From assembly GCA_002205965.3 (NCBI GenBank), contig NADL03000092.1, positions 62,001-126,000 on the forward strand: a stretch of 64,000 bases of DNA, given 5' to 3'. The DNA is from Kappaphycus alvarezii (Eukaryota; Rhodophyta; Florideophyceae; Gigartinales; Solieriaceae). Within the stretch, counting starts at the first letter, position 1. Every line of letters begins with the position of its first letter. This document shows, one piece after another, positions 11,033-22,352 of the stretch. The translations under genes were made by a program, and so were the position numbers. The notes under the pieces are model-generated. The model had not been told where the DNA came from. It saw nothing but the letters and a program-made list of their open reading frames with translations, and did not search any database.

Positions 11033-11270
11033 TATGAATGTTCGAATTTGTATTTGTATTTGTTGGCACCCGTTTAATGTTGTATTGGTATTTGCACATG
11101 TATTTGCAACCGTTTGAGTTTGTCTTTGTATTGGTGTATGCTTTTGTATTTATACTGTTGTTTGTTAGACAACCTCCGATGAAGTTTGATAGTTCATTAA
11201 GCTACAAAAGATCTATACTAGCTTAATGTATATCTTCGTTCTGTGTTTAAGATTCCCATTACATTTATTA
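11033..11270 (+). repeat. copia 3' LTR (238 bp)
   Basis: It starts TATGAATGTTCG and ends CATTTATTA, without the usual TG...CA ends. It is rich in TTTGTATT words. It is followed by the target duplication ATAAC at 11271-11275. Confidence 0.93.
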
Positions 11271-11275
11271 ATAAC

Positions 11276-14200
11276 CCCCCCGTAAAACAACAATCGGTAG
11301 TTCCGTGCCACACACGCGCCTCTCGCAGAGTTTTACCTCGGAGGCCACATCAACAGGTTTCAATACATTACAAACATGTGACTGAGGCGAATGCCACACA
11401 CGTGCCACTGCAACTTCGTTATCCCCTATCAGAGTGCTAGGATATTAAATAGGCAGAGAATAATTTGTTCAGCACGAACCAACACATGGTTGAAAAGATA
11501 TGTAAAGAACTGAAGATTCTGATAGGGAGAAAATGGCGCCAAAGGAAGAGGGGACCACTAACTACCCGCGGTGAGAGTCGTTTCGAGCGACTAAAGTGTC
11601 ACGGAAGACGTTTACGGGTGGTAGAGAGGAGTGGGAGTGAAATCTCAGTGACTGCTCTAGTAGCCAACTCTAAAGGGGCAGGCTATACAACCTATGCTCT
11701 GCAACTGGCGAAAAATTTTTTCTTTGGTCTGAGGCTGAATCTGAACTTCCCAACTATTCTGGACTGGATCTGAAGTTGTCTAACAACTTCCTTTATACTC
11801 TATATTGTGTGTGAATTAGTTTAGTGAGAGTACCACCAGGGCTTGCTGAGCCCTCAGTACTCCTAAAACTTCACTCGTAGCCCTCCTTTTATACAAGTCC
11901 GAACTGCAGAAATTTGTAGCACCCGCGCCAGCTCTGCACCGCTACAGTACAATGCAAAGCATCCCTCTAAAAACAATCGGAAATAAAACTTGCATACCAG
12001 TGCCAGCGCAGCCAGCGCAGCATGCCAAAATAGTGTTCAGAAAATTTTCTTTACAACATGCCCCCTTGCTCATGACGAACGCCCGGCTCGTTCCCGGTCG
12101 ATTTAAGATGTGGGCCCTCAAAATAATTGGGGAACAAGATGGCTCTATTCAAACAGCGACAAATTACAGATTTAGACAAGAAAGATAATTAAGAGGAACC
12201 TTTTCTTTAATAGATGCTGTCCGATACTGGACTATCACAAGGAGATGCCAGTGTCCAGGATGGCGTCGAGCCGGAGAGGGAGGACGAGAAGGAATCAAGA
12301 AGGAAAAGAAGAGGAAGTTTGAGGGATAGTACGAAGGGAAGAAGATGGGCACCTCATTTTGGAATGTCTTGCATGTGAGTTGCCTCCTTCCAAGGCAAGA
12401 GGCCATTTATGCTCGCCCTTCGCCTTGGCTGGCTGTCTACCGACCATAAAGAAATCAATAGCTGTGACGCCTGGTGCATCACGCAAAAGTTCACCGACGC
12501 AGCTGAAAGCTACGACGTATGAAGCGACATCTGTGCTACCTGCGCCCAGGCAAAACGTCTTAATTCGGTTGCCGCCGTTTTGGGTTACAAAAATAGAAAA
12601 CTGAAATTATTCCGTCTGTACAGATATGTATCGTAGTATTTGGCTGATATTGCAGAAGATGTATCAATGCTGACCCAGAAAGAGTACTGCGACTAAAATC
12701 AATGTTCGATGAACCCCCGTGTTCTCCGATGTTCAATATATAACTTTAAGAAAAAAATAACTAGTAAGCTATTTACGCAATCATTTATTGATTGGCTGTA
12801 AATAAATTCATGAGGTGGAAATGTGGAGTGCTTTAATATTTGAATTATATGGTCGATTATACCCCGGAACAACACAGAGGGTGACCAGTAGTATGAGTGA
12901 TGGATTTCCATTTTCACTAAAAAATATTGTATCGTCACTCACAGCATAAAAATCACTTCCAACTCACGGGAGGAAAAATAGAGTCCATTTATTGTGATAT
13001 TTATGCTTAATGATACCCACCCAATTTGTATTGTAGTATGCAGTTAAAAGATTGCTTGGTTTGATTACGTTCTCCTTTCTTTTACTAAAAAAATTAATTT
13101 CTGAATACCCTCTGCACGTTTCAGTACCATATGTTAGAACTTGTAAAGATCTAACTACCTACTAAAAACTGAAATGAGCTATTATCATCATTTACTAAAC
13201 TGAATAGTGTTGGGAACGTTTGCTGGAAGGTGAATTTTATGGGATTTTAGGGGTATGTATGATATTTTGTTAATGTTTTTTGCTGCACTATTTATCTTTT
13301 GACCTCCTGGTTTTTTTTATTTTAAGTGCGGTACAGTAGTACTGACGATTCTTGTCCACAGAGAGCTCATGTACCGAGAATATAGCCCGACATACGAGAA
13401 GCTTCGGCCGCAGTAAAAAGGAAGCCAACATACCTACCCCCTCTCGACATACTGCCTTCCCTACCTACCGCGTTACTCCCTTCTATAACTCCCGCCCCTC
13501 CCATCAAATAGTTCAAAACCTCTACTCATTATTTTGCTTTTTTTAATTGAGATATACTGAGATTATTTCGTAGATAATCCCTAGTGCGCTTGAATATTTC
13601 GGTATATGCTATTCACTATACATCAGGCATGTATAACTTAAGGTACATTCAATAACAGGAGTATTATTTTAAAATCACTCTGTTGCCTACGGTATTACCG
13701 AATTAGTTCAATATATTTAACTGCTAAAATATTCTCTATTATACATTAAATAAGGATAATTAAATAAGGATTATATGGCAGTTTCATCCCTTGGGACTTG
13801 CCCCTATGTAAGTTCATGGCCGTGCATTGCTTCAATGGTACATTAGGCGTTCTAAGCTAGTTTCCGTGGATATATTTTATTTCCCTAGGTCATTTCCAGG
13901 GCAGTACGTAGGGAAAGACTTTAAAAGGCTTAGAGAAGTTCGGGAGTATTCATAATTCACTCTGCTACATACCCTGATACTTTTTCACTACGCGAAAAAG
14001 CTCTAGTCTCTCCGTGCCCATCTCTTCATATGCAAATCACCCTTTGGAGTAGTCATCGGCAGTCAGACTCTTGATGCTCTGCAGGCAAACCTTGATTATG
14101 GTCTCAAGTCCTCAGGCTACCTTGATTATTGTCGCCAGAAGATCAACCTCACGTGGTTGACGGCGCGCGCACGGATAATGAGGATTTCGCGTCACCAATG

Positions 14201-17170
14201 TAGTCAGAAGTAGAGAATTTTGCCGCTTCATCCTCATAGGAGTGGGATGGCACCGATAGAGGGCAGGACAGTGAACGAGAGCCGGTACTGGCAATTTTGA
14301 ACAATTAGCCGTATTTGTCAGGTTTAACGGAATTATTAGAGGAGGAAGAGGTTCATGGGAAAAATAAGAAGGGAAAGCAGGAAACTTTGATAGTCTCAAA
14401 GGATGAAAATTTGAAAGAGGAGGACAAAAAATGATAAAGGGAGCACTTAAGGAGACGAACATAAAAGCTTGGGAGATACATGGTTTCGATCCATCAAAAG
14501 TTGTGATAGTACACTCCTTCAAGCTTATAAACGATACTTAGTTACATTCAGGATTCCCCGTATCTCTCTAAGTCACAACGATTTCTTGAAGAGGGAGATA
14601 ACTAGCTTCTGGAAGCAGATACCACCATGCCTAAGAGAGTTCGGTCCGGTTGTTCCCAGTGCTGATAGCTATTAGTAGGGATATGAGGCCCCGTTTCTGT
14701 GTTGGCTAAAAGGTTGATTAAGCAAGAATTTTGGCCACTGGTCGAGATAGAATTGTCTTTTGACGATCAGCAGCTGAAAAGGCGAATGAGATGTTGGGTG
14801 TTCAGCGGATAACGGACATATGAGCCATTGGGAAAGGTGGCAATCGGTGGTAAATGGATAAATAATGTACTTTATCTCCACAGGGTATACAGGGTTAGAA
14901 GTATTGCACAGTTTGCACTGCACTGGGTCGTGCTTATCGCATAGAGGGCCAGCAGGTTATGCTTGGCCATTGGGCAAAGAAGTAGAAAAAAGAGAAAGTC
15001 AACCTCGTTTCTCATTCTCTTACCGCTATAAACCTATTTTCATGCACTATTCTCTATCAGACATTGCTAAAATATCTCAAGTTGTTGATTTTAAATATAA
15101 GTTATGGAAGTGTATTTTACTAGAGATGTTTTTCATACTCGCGAACATTTTAGTCCCTCTTTAACAACACTATTTTCCTTAAAGTGCTGGAAGGGGATAA
15201 TTTGGGGCGCTTCAAGGGTTTTTTATTACTTTTTTACTTTCTTTTTTTCTATTACAAAGGCAACGTTTAAGTACGCTGGAAACTAAGCACGGTTCTTCGA
15301 GTTCAGACATGCTACTCTAAACCGGTACTGATTGCTCTTTAGGTAGGTTTCCAAGTCTATCTACGGTAACGTGACGCTACACTCCTTGCATCGTAGAAGA
15401 TAATTTTCGGCCGCCCTCCTGACCTCTGCCATCTTATACATTTTTCAAGAGCGAGAATTTCCCTTTGATCTGTATTGGCGAACCCTAGTTCGAAAAAGGT
15501 GCAACAAAAGGACTTTTCGCGATTGAATCGTTATATTTCCTCCTTTCGAAGTCGAAAGCGACTTTTAACGCAGTAGTAAAGGTCATTTCTATATCGGCAA
15601 GTTTATTTGCCAATAAGGCGTCTACATAGGTTCCAACACCAACTGAAGGGGGTTTTTCTGATCAATGCCAACGGGATGACGGTGTTCTGACCAATGAAGG
15701 ACGTGTTTCTCACGGCTATCTTGGCCTGCTTTCTGACAGGAACCAACAAGTCGCGAGAACTAGCCTCGGAGTGCGAAAAGAGCTGGTCGGAACGAAAGGT
15801 TGATTCAGAAGCCGATGATATTTCTGCTTCGTCTTATACCAAGGAGCGGACGGGGATGGAGCGTTATATAGGATTCAGACTCCTTTCTTGCTTAATCTTG
15901 CGCCGAGATTGACCCTAACTGACCAATTTCCTGTATTCTCTACTTGTAAAGCTTCTCGGTACGATACATCAGTAGTCACTGGGTTAATACCCCTCTCAAA
16001 ACCGACTTAAACACCGCCGGGCCAGAGAGACAGGTAACACCTACGGTTTACTGGAAACTGGCACCGTAAACTTCGTTATACACACCATCAGTCCAAGGAG
16101 AATAGGGAAAAAATGCTTCAAAAGACAGAATGGGGAGCAATGTTGTTACTTTGGTCTTCTCCTGGCTAGGTTGATGGTTCTTCTTTTTTGAGGGGGGGCA
16201 GCAGATGCCGGGGTGTTGGTAGTAAGGTTTTGTCTTCTTTGGTTGGGGGTGAGAAGTTGAGGCCAGAATCCCTTCCCACCACCGCTTCTATAGAAATCTA
16301 AAAACAGTTTCAAAACCTCACTAAACAGCACAAAAAGCACAGATTTTTGGAAAAAGTAGCATCCGTAGTACTGAATCACCAAATTTGGTGTGTTTGGCAT
16401 AAAGTGCACTGTATTCAAGCAAATATAATTATACTCATGACGCAGAAGGATGAAATATGTGGCCTGGTTAGTATCACGCGCAATTACAAGTATCTCATAC
16501 TGTTCATAGATAGACAAAAAAGAGCACAACTCTCTCATAAGAAACGATGGCGCTTAAAATTGATTTGTGTATGAGTTCCTTGCAGAGAAAAGAAATAGTT
16601 TGGATGACAAATGGGACAACTTAGTGGATCTATTTGCCGCACAAATCAATGTACCTACACATACATTTCAATAAGTTTAAGTACTGCAATATTTAAAGCA
16701 AAAAAGGTGTAAGATTAACAGATATAATGGTGGGTAATCTAATTACAGTAAGTAGATACAAAAGATGAGACACAGAGAAACTACGGTAGATGAATTTTAT
16801 AGCTTTTCTAGTGTGTTTTTACGAAGATGTCACCACGTATTTCGCCTGAAAATCACTTTACGGTTCGCGAATTTCGTGAATTTGATTGCAATACTGGTTT
16901 TTATGTTAGAAACCATAGAAAAAGTCCGATCGACATCAGACCATCCTCGAACACACAAGATTACAACACAAATATCCGATTTCCTTATATGTAAATGTCT
17001 ATATTGACAAGATGTCTGGAAAATTGGAGACATTGAAAAAACTCCTCCTCGACCTACATGAATATGTCGTATTATCTGCAACGAAGGAGGTATTAAAAGA
17101 GCACCTGAACGTCCAGCACATTCTCTGTCACACGATAGATGTAAGATGTAATACATTTAACGTAAAAAAC
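11276..17170. other. AT-rich region without a confident gene
   Basis: Only short frames with no recognised family. Weak coding texture occurs on the plus strand at 12280-12604 (Arg/Glu/Lys-rich, then a Ser/Pro-rich piece) and at 14100-14980 (acidic, then pieces such as IKAWEIHGFDPSKVVIVHSF), broken by stops and probably decayed transposon. 12.7-14.0 kb and 15.0-16.6 kb show nothing beyond AT-rich sequence. Confidence 0.4.
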
Positions 17171-18060
17171 TTTGCTGAGCATCAGTGCCTCCAAGACTTC
17201 AGATTCAAGAAAGCATATGTCGGCCAAATTTCTGGAAAGACAGATTGGAATGGAATAAAATGGAGGAACCAATATAGTTTCCATCCTCTAGCAGCTACAT
17301 ACATTTTTCTGCAACGGCTTGAGACTACCATTTGATGGTGAGATATAGGGACAAAGTTTGGTATGGTTAATTTTTCGTCACAGACGTTCGAAATTTTCTG
17401 AGAACCGCTACAGATATTCACTCGGAAAGACGATTACCTCTTGGAACTTCGTATCTCTGTGATCTATAAAGGAGCTGCACTTTACTAGGTAGCTATCATT
17501 GAAGCGAGAGCACCTTGACCAAACTGCATAGGTTTTATAGATTGCAGAAAAATATGAATGAATAGATCAGAGCGACACGGTAATCGCGAAAGAAGTTTCA
17601 ACTCTCGGCATGAAATTTTTCACTGCTTAATTTACCAAACTATTAAGATCCCACATGGTCCTATGTTTGCTATATATCGCCCCAACGTTTGAAGTCGTCA
17701 CGATTTGACGCTTCATCGCCAAAGTAATTGGGAGGCCACTTTAGAAGGCAATTTCAGAAGGACAATTGCTGATTGAAGGGTTGAAGTATTGAATATATGG
17801 TGTTTTAACTTATCTTCTACGAAGTTGGATGCATGGGCCATATATAATGATCTTGTAACTCCAGAGAAACAGTATTCAATTCAGAAATGAGCGTTGTACG
17901 CGTTGCAGTTGAACATAATTACAAAGAACTTAAGCAGTACTGGACAAGGCAATACTTCGCTCGGAATTTAAGAGGAAGGAAAATACCGATCTCGCTTCCT
18001 TACGAAGCATGTGCCGTTTTGTTAAACTTTCTTACTTAATTATATTAGGGAGGATAAGTT
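17170..18060 (+). pseudogene. decayed PIF/Harbinger-like transposase remnant
   Basis: A plus-strand open frame (17012-17335) runs into FRFKKAYVGQI...ATYIFLQRLETT and, past a stop, WWRDIGTKFGMVNFSSQTFEIF. This has the spacing of the helix-rich N-terminal region that precedes the catalytic core in Harbinger-type transposases (FRF-K..., a short Leu/Arg stretch, W-D, FG-S). Further on, pieces such as GPMFAIYRPNV and SRHDLTLH, in broken frames near 17660-17720, sit where the GP...RHD region would be. Many stops. The family call is by pattern only; this copy is unrelated at DNA level to the element at 4550. Confidence 0.4.
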
Positions 18061-18236
18061 GTTGAAATGTTCTGAAACAATGCGATATCATTGGAAGAGT
18101 ATCTGAACTTTCAATAAAAGTCGAAAGGCGGTCCACATTTATTAGCCTTCTTGTGGATAAGTAAGTTTATTAGTTGAACTAAGCAGAAGTTTCCTTACGT
18201 TTTTGCTCCCTTTCCTGTTTTTTCTCCTTCAGGTTT

Positions 18237-18660
18237 CCTCCGACGAAGATACAAGGAAATCTTCTCTGCTGAATGCTTTGCTTCCAGCTCTTTTGAAATA
18301 TTCTTATGCCACTCTTCCATTCACATAACGTCAAAAAACTGCTTTTTTAGTTGACACCAGTAAAGTCAGGAAGTACTTCGGCGCCAGCTTCACTTTTCTG
18401 GGATGATATTTTGGACTGCCGTGCACTAGCTTGCTGCCAGATTTTATCTTCGCCTCCGACGAAGATACAAGGAAATCTTCTCTGCTGAATGCTTTGCTTC
18501 CAGCTCTTTTGAAATATTCTTATGCCACTCTTCCATTCACATAACGTCAAAAAACTGCTTTTTTAGTTGACACCAGTAAAGTCAGGAAGTACTTCGGCGC
18601 CAGCTTCACTTGTATGGGATGATATTTTGGACTGCCGTGCACTAGCTTGCTGCCAGATTT
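18237..18660. repeat. tandem duplication, two 208-bp units (period 216)
   Basis: 18237-18444 is repeated at 18453-18660 with about two or three mismatches (TTTCTGGG versus TGTATGGG), separated by 8 bp. Near identity indicates a recent event. A 67-codon minus-strand frame (18347-18550) spans the junction, but no family was recognised. Confidence 0.92.
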
Positions 18661-20236
18661 CCTCCCCAGCAACAACGGAAAGCTCATCATATGCATCAAT
18701 TTCTGTCACGCTTTCTATAGATCCATATATTCGTGTTCGTGATTAGAACAACAAAAACATCAACCTCAATGCAGTCTTCAATATTTCCAGACGCGGATTT
18801 TTTGTCGCCATCACAGCTTTACGATCTTCAAACATACCAAAATACGTTTCTTGAATAGTTTCACGTATTTTGGCATTCTCTCCCGGAGGGGGGCGGAAGA
18901 TTTCAGACAGGTTTCAAGAGCACACTGATATACTGATTTCTACACAGCTTGTATTGAACAGTACAGTGTGTGCTGACTTCACGATCATACTATGTAAGTG
19001 ACAGCGTTAAGTACCCTTTCTCTCTTCCATGGGCCGGGTCACTGAAGCTAAATTTGCGCTTACTTATGGGCAGCTTTGAGGTAATAGTTAGGAGTGCAAT
19101 TGACGGCCTTGCCGTGGTTTTTTCCACAAGTCCGGGAAGTTCTCGAATTGTGTTCATGTCGGGTAGAAAGGTGATACTAGGTCGCTTCGCTTGGAGTAGA
19201 TCGGGCGTGATCGGAGGAGCCATATTAGGCGTTGCTGTGTTGAAAGCCCCGAGGGAACAGACAACAGCGGATCTTCGCACTATTTAGCGTTCAAAAAGAG
19301 TTTCTTCGACATGACTGTTTTCGCGACAGGTTATTCGTATGTGACGTATAAAATTTACATGCGTTCAATCTGGAACCAATAACTGCGAAAAAAGGTACGA
19401 AGTTCGTCTACGGTAATTCCTCCATTCCCAGATCCGGACTTCAAGGAGAGCCGGATCTGTAGCTTTGAATCTGAATCTTCAAGAGCGTTGAAGTCCTGCA
19501 GGCAACTGTCGCCCCATTACTCATCCAATGCAAACGAGAATGCATTTTCATCAAACTGCATCTACCTGCTATCCACCTCGGGAAAGTGAATACTTAGGCT
19601 ATTAGCTTACTAAGAGCCTGCAAATGACAGTGTACCCCATACTGTCAGGTCGTCATCATCTGTCTTGGAATTATTGGAAAATGATGGATGAATATGATAA
19701 GAGGGGTTGAACGTGGCCTTGATGTAAAACTGATCTTTCTCTGGTTATCACGGCTGCATCTGCTTGCTGTAAGATCTTTATAAGATGGTCACGTAGATAC
19801 CGCTGCGTTACATTTTCTATCACAGCTGCATCTGTTTACGGCAAGAAACTCTGATAAAGGCCACGTAGACAAATTACCGCTCGCACAGCGAGACGTGGAA
19901 TAAGATCTCAAGCGGTTTCAACGGGATATATATAAGATCACAAGCGGTTTAACAGGTATATATAACCGTCAACTTGTAAATATTGACTGCAAATTTGGTT
20001 TCTCAAGTCGTCGCCTGTTCTCTCGCCTCCTGGCCTCCATTCATCCTTCATGACCCAGTCACAAATCATCTTTGTTCTTGTTTCAATTCTTTCTTTTCGT
20101 TAAGTCATTCTTACTTTACACGTGTCTAATCAGATTATACGTCCTTCGCTCGCGTTATAACCATATCGCTTGCAAGTCACGCAGCATGTTACCTTTACAT
20201 CCAATGTAACCTAGTGTCTATCCGAAAAGGCCAATC
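18661..20236. other. no confident gene
   Basis: Opposed frames at 18970-19287 (plus, 105 codons) and 18990-19280 (minus, 96 codons) overlap fully, so at most one is real, and neither resembles a known family. 19700-19990 contains repeated short words (AAGATC, AAGCGGTTT, TATATA) but no clear element. Confidence 0.35.
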
Positions 20237-20272
20237 TCATCAATTGATTACATTGATGTAATCAATTGATGA
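20237..20272. repeat. perfect palindrome, 17-bp arms and 2-bp centre
   Basis: Arms 20237-20253 and 20256-20272 are exact reverse complements around TG. The outer TCCGAA (20221-20226) and TTCGGA (20281-20286) also pair, giving a 66-bp symmetric unit with a mismatched middle. The 15-mer 20260-20274 recurs at 36683-36697. It may be two abutting transposon ends or a very small foldback element. Confidence 0.85.
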
Positions 20273-20299
20273 CATGGGTATTCGGACAATTTTCCCAAA

Positions 20300-21230
20300 A
20301 AAATAATACTGCAGTTACTTTTTCGCACCTTTTCCGCATCTCTGTGCATCAGCCTGTCTATCGTCCGCAACGCCAGTCCCGCTGCGAATGCGAATGACTT
20401 TGACGCTCCATACAAGTCTGGCTAGCAGGCGCTGTACTGAATTGCTCTCACCGACGTCGGAGGGTCGAGGATAGGGTGCCGGGCGGCTTTGGAGAAGTCT
20501 GCGACAAACAAACGTGTTTGCGAGTCGTGCCATAGGAACAGCGCAGCGCGCGGTCACAGTACTAATCCATGAGTGCCGTGTATCTCCCCTTGTGGCATTT
20601 TGGAGCAGGAGGAAACAGTGGTGCCTCGAAAGAGGACTGCAGCCACGTCTCATAATTGCAGTCTTGGATGTAGGTGCCCAGGCCTGGAGCCGGTTAGCAT
20701 GAAAGCAAATCTATGCAGCCATACTATGAAAAAGAGGCTCGGAATGCCACAGTCCTCTCCTCCCCCTTTTGGTATGGCGTCAAAGGCTTTTTACTCAACT
20801 GGGCGAGCGAGTTGCCTTTTCCCAAACCGCTGCGTTGAATCGATAGCCGTGAACTGGACAACCTTCTCGGGTGCCAATTGTGTCTCCCAATCATCATTTT
20901 CCCGAACTGCGTATGTGTAAGATTGGAGAGCAGAGTTCGGTAGCACGGGGAGGAGGGTAGAGTACAGGGCACGCGTGAGGGATACGGATGAAAGGAAGGC
21001 AGCCGCCACAAGCAGCTTAGCAGAGCGAATCCCGACGCCAAATGTTGGTTTGAGGGGCCCAAAGGTCGCAATAGGAAGTTAGAATTCCCAAAAAGTGTCT
21101 GCGTCCAGAACCCCGGCCACCAACCGCCGCAGCATGTCCTCCACGGAGATGTTGAACTACTCAGCTCCCTTGAGAGTGGAATTAGGGAGAACCAAACGTT
21201 AGAGGTAGTTGATCCGACATACACCAATGC
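20300..21230 (-). pseudogene. retroelement reverse-transcriptase C-terminal remnant, copy A
   Basis: Minus-strand sequence in shifting frames resembles the C-terminal part of a broad class of eukaryotic RT proteins. It contains VEDMLRRLVAGVLDA, then AKLLVAAAFLSSVSLTRAL (20791-21009 frame), then RLQAWAPTSKTAI, then RLFVADFSKAARHPILDP near 20450-20520. The same order (AAAFLASSAASNRL, later VRLLASDLRKATRHPVIEP) occurs in the minus-strand remnant at 49741-50886, so both derive from one family. Stops and frame changes make it non-coding. Whether the family is a LINE or another RT type cannot be decided here. Confidence 0.5.
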
Positions 21231-22350
21231 AGGTCCGCAGTAGATGGAGAGCTACGTGAGTATCTTCCAGAGGTTTCGCGTCACTTCTTGCAGAACAAGG
21301 GAGAATTAAAGTAGACCAAGCGGGTGCCCCTTCTGCACAATGGCCGGTTCCTGTATTGGACTCCTGATACTATTGCCATAAAGTTTGATCTCTTCTGACC
21401 TCTGCCAACACTAGCAACAACCCCCGAACGCCTTGGAAGACCATGCAGCTGACCATTGCCCGCATGGGTTCGGCCGCCTCCACAGGTACCACCACCCACG
21501 CAATCCTATCGCTTCCCAGCTTGTTCGCGCCGCTTTTCTTGATCCCGAGCACCGCGTTTCGACCCACGCACCTCCTGGATCACCCCCTCACCGATTCGAG
21601 TAACGAAGAGACACTACCCGTCGCCTGGGAATTCACAGTCATCCCCCCGTTCAAAGCTACCGTCCGCACCGAGGCTACCGCTGTAGGGAGTCAGACTCGA
21701 CTTCTGGCTCTGTGTTATGCCGAAGGACAGTAAAATGACATCTTCTATGGCCCTAATTTCCGGATTTGTGATCAAATTCAAATGTAATAACCATATTCAA
21801 AAAAAAATAAAAAAACATAACGCATGTGCATCTGATTTTTTGGAGGAGTAACTTTATGGCATCAGTAAAACGGGTGTCCGCTGCAGGATCCGACATGGAA
21901 TTTCAGCTATACCGTACCAATGCCATAAATAATTCCAGTCGCATCTCCACAGGCATGGCTTGTGTGGTGTAGTGGTTGACAAGAGTTCTTCTGCAGCTAC
22001 CACACTACATCGGTCATAGTTTCGCTGAGTTCTCTATGGGAACTCTAAAACCCTTAACTATGTTGAGGGCTCGATAAATCTAAAGTTACCCGGTTTTTAG
22101 GATTCTACGGCGCCCTCTTCAACATGAGACAGGAAAAGGTGACATCTCATAAAGGGGAATTCCGCCATAAAATCAAGTACATCTGGCAAGCCAAATGAGG
22201 CAGACAAGATTTGTAAGGGCCAATAGGAAAGATCCTTTTTCATTTTATCCAATTTTGTAAGAAACTATCTGACATACAATAGTAGGAAAATTTCAATTCA
22301 GGAAATGTTTAGAATAGATTGGAAACAACTATAACGACAAAAGATAGTTC
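21231..22350. other. no confident gene; contains a 47-bp dispersed repeat
   Basis: A plus-strand frame at 21443-21733 (96 codons) and opposing minus-strand frames (21281-21567) overlap in a GC-rich patch, and neither is recognised. 21734-22350 is AT-rich and empty apart from the repeat at 21848-21894. Confidence 0.35.
21848..21894 (+). repeat. 47-bp fragment of a dispersed element
   Basis: Identical to 47997-48043 and nearly identical to the reverse complement at 35321-35367. All three share the same left boundary (GTAACTTTATGG), which suggests an element terminus, probably an LTR edge. Confidence 0.85.
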
Positions 22351-22352
22351 AT

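Larger units (their letters stand above)
4450..11270 (+). mobile_element. Ty1/copia LTR retrotransposon (host of a nested Harbinger insertion)
   Basis: It is bounded by 238-bp LTRs and flanked by the 5-bp duplication ATAAC at 4445-4449 and 11271-11275. The 5' LTR runs 4450-4549 plus 6429-6566, split by a Harbinger element; the 3' LTR is 11033-11270. By hand count the LTRs differ at about 4 of 238 positions, so the insertion is young. Internal order is gag, zinc knuckle, protease, integrase, RT, RNase H, which is the Ty1/copia order. The polypurine tract is just before 11033. A primer site complementary to the anticodon arm of initiator tRNA-Met follows the 5' LTR, as in Drosophila copia. Pol motifs (DVKSAFLQTG, VDDIL, WIPGKINPADCLTKR) recall the GalEa-type copia elements of red algae and marine animals; that subfamily call is from memory. 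Confidence 0.93.

Noticed and set aside
12359..12604. Candidate gene (81 codons)
   Set aside because: Opposed minus-strand frames overlap fully, and no start context or family supports it.
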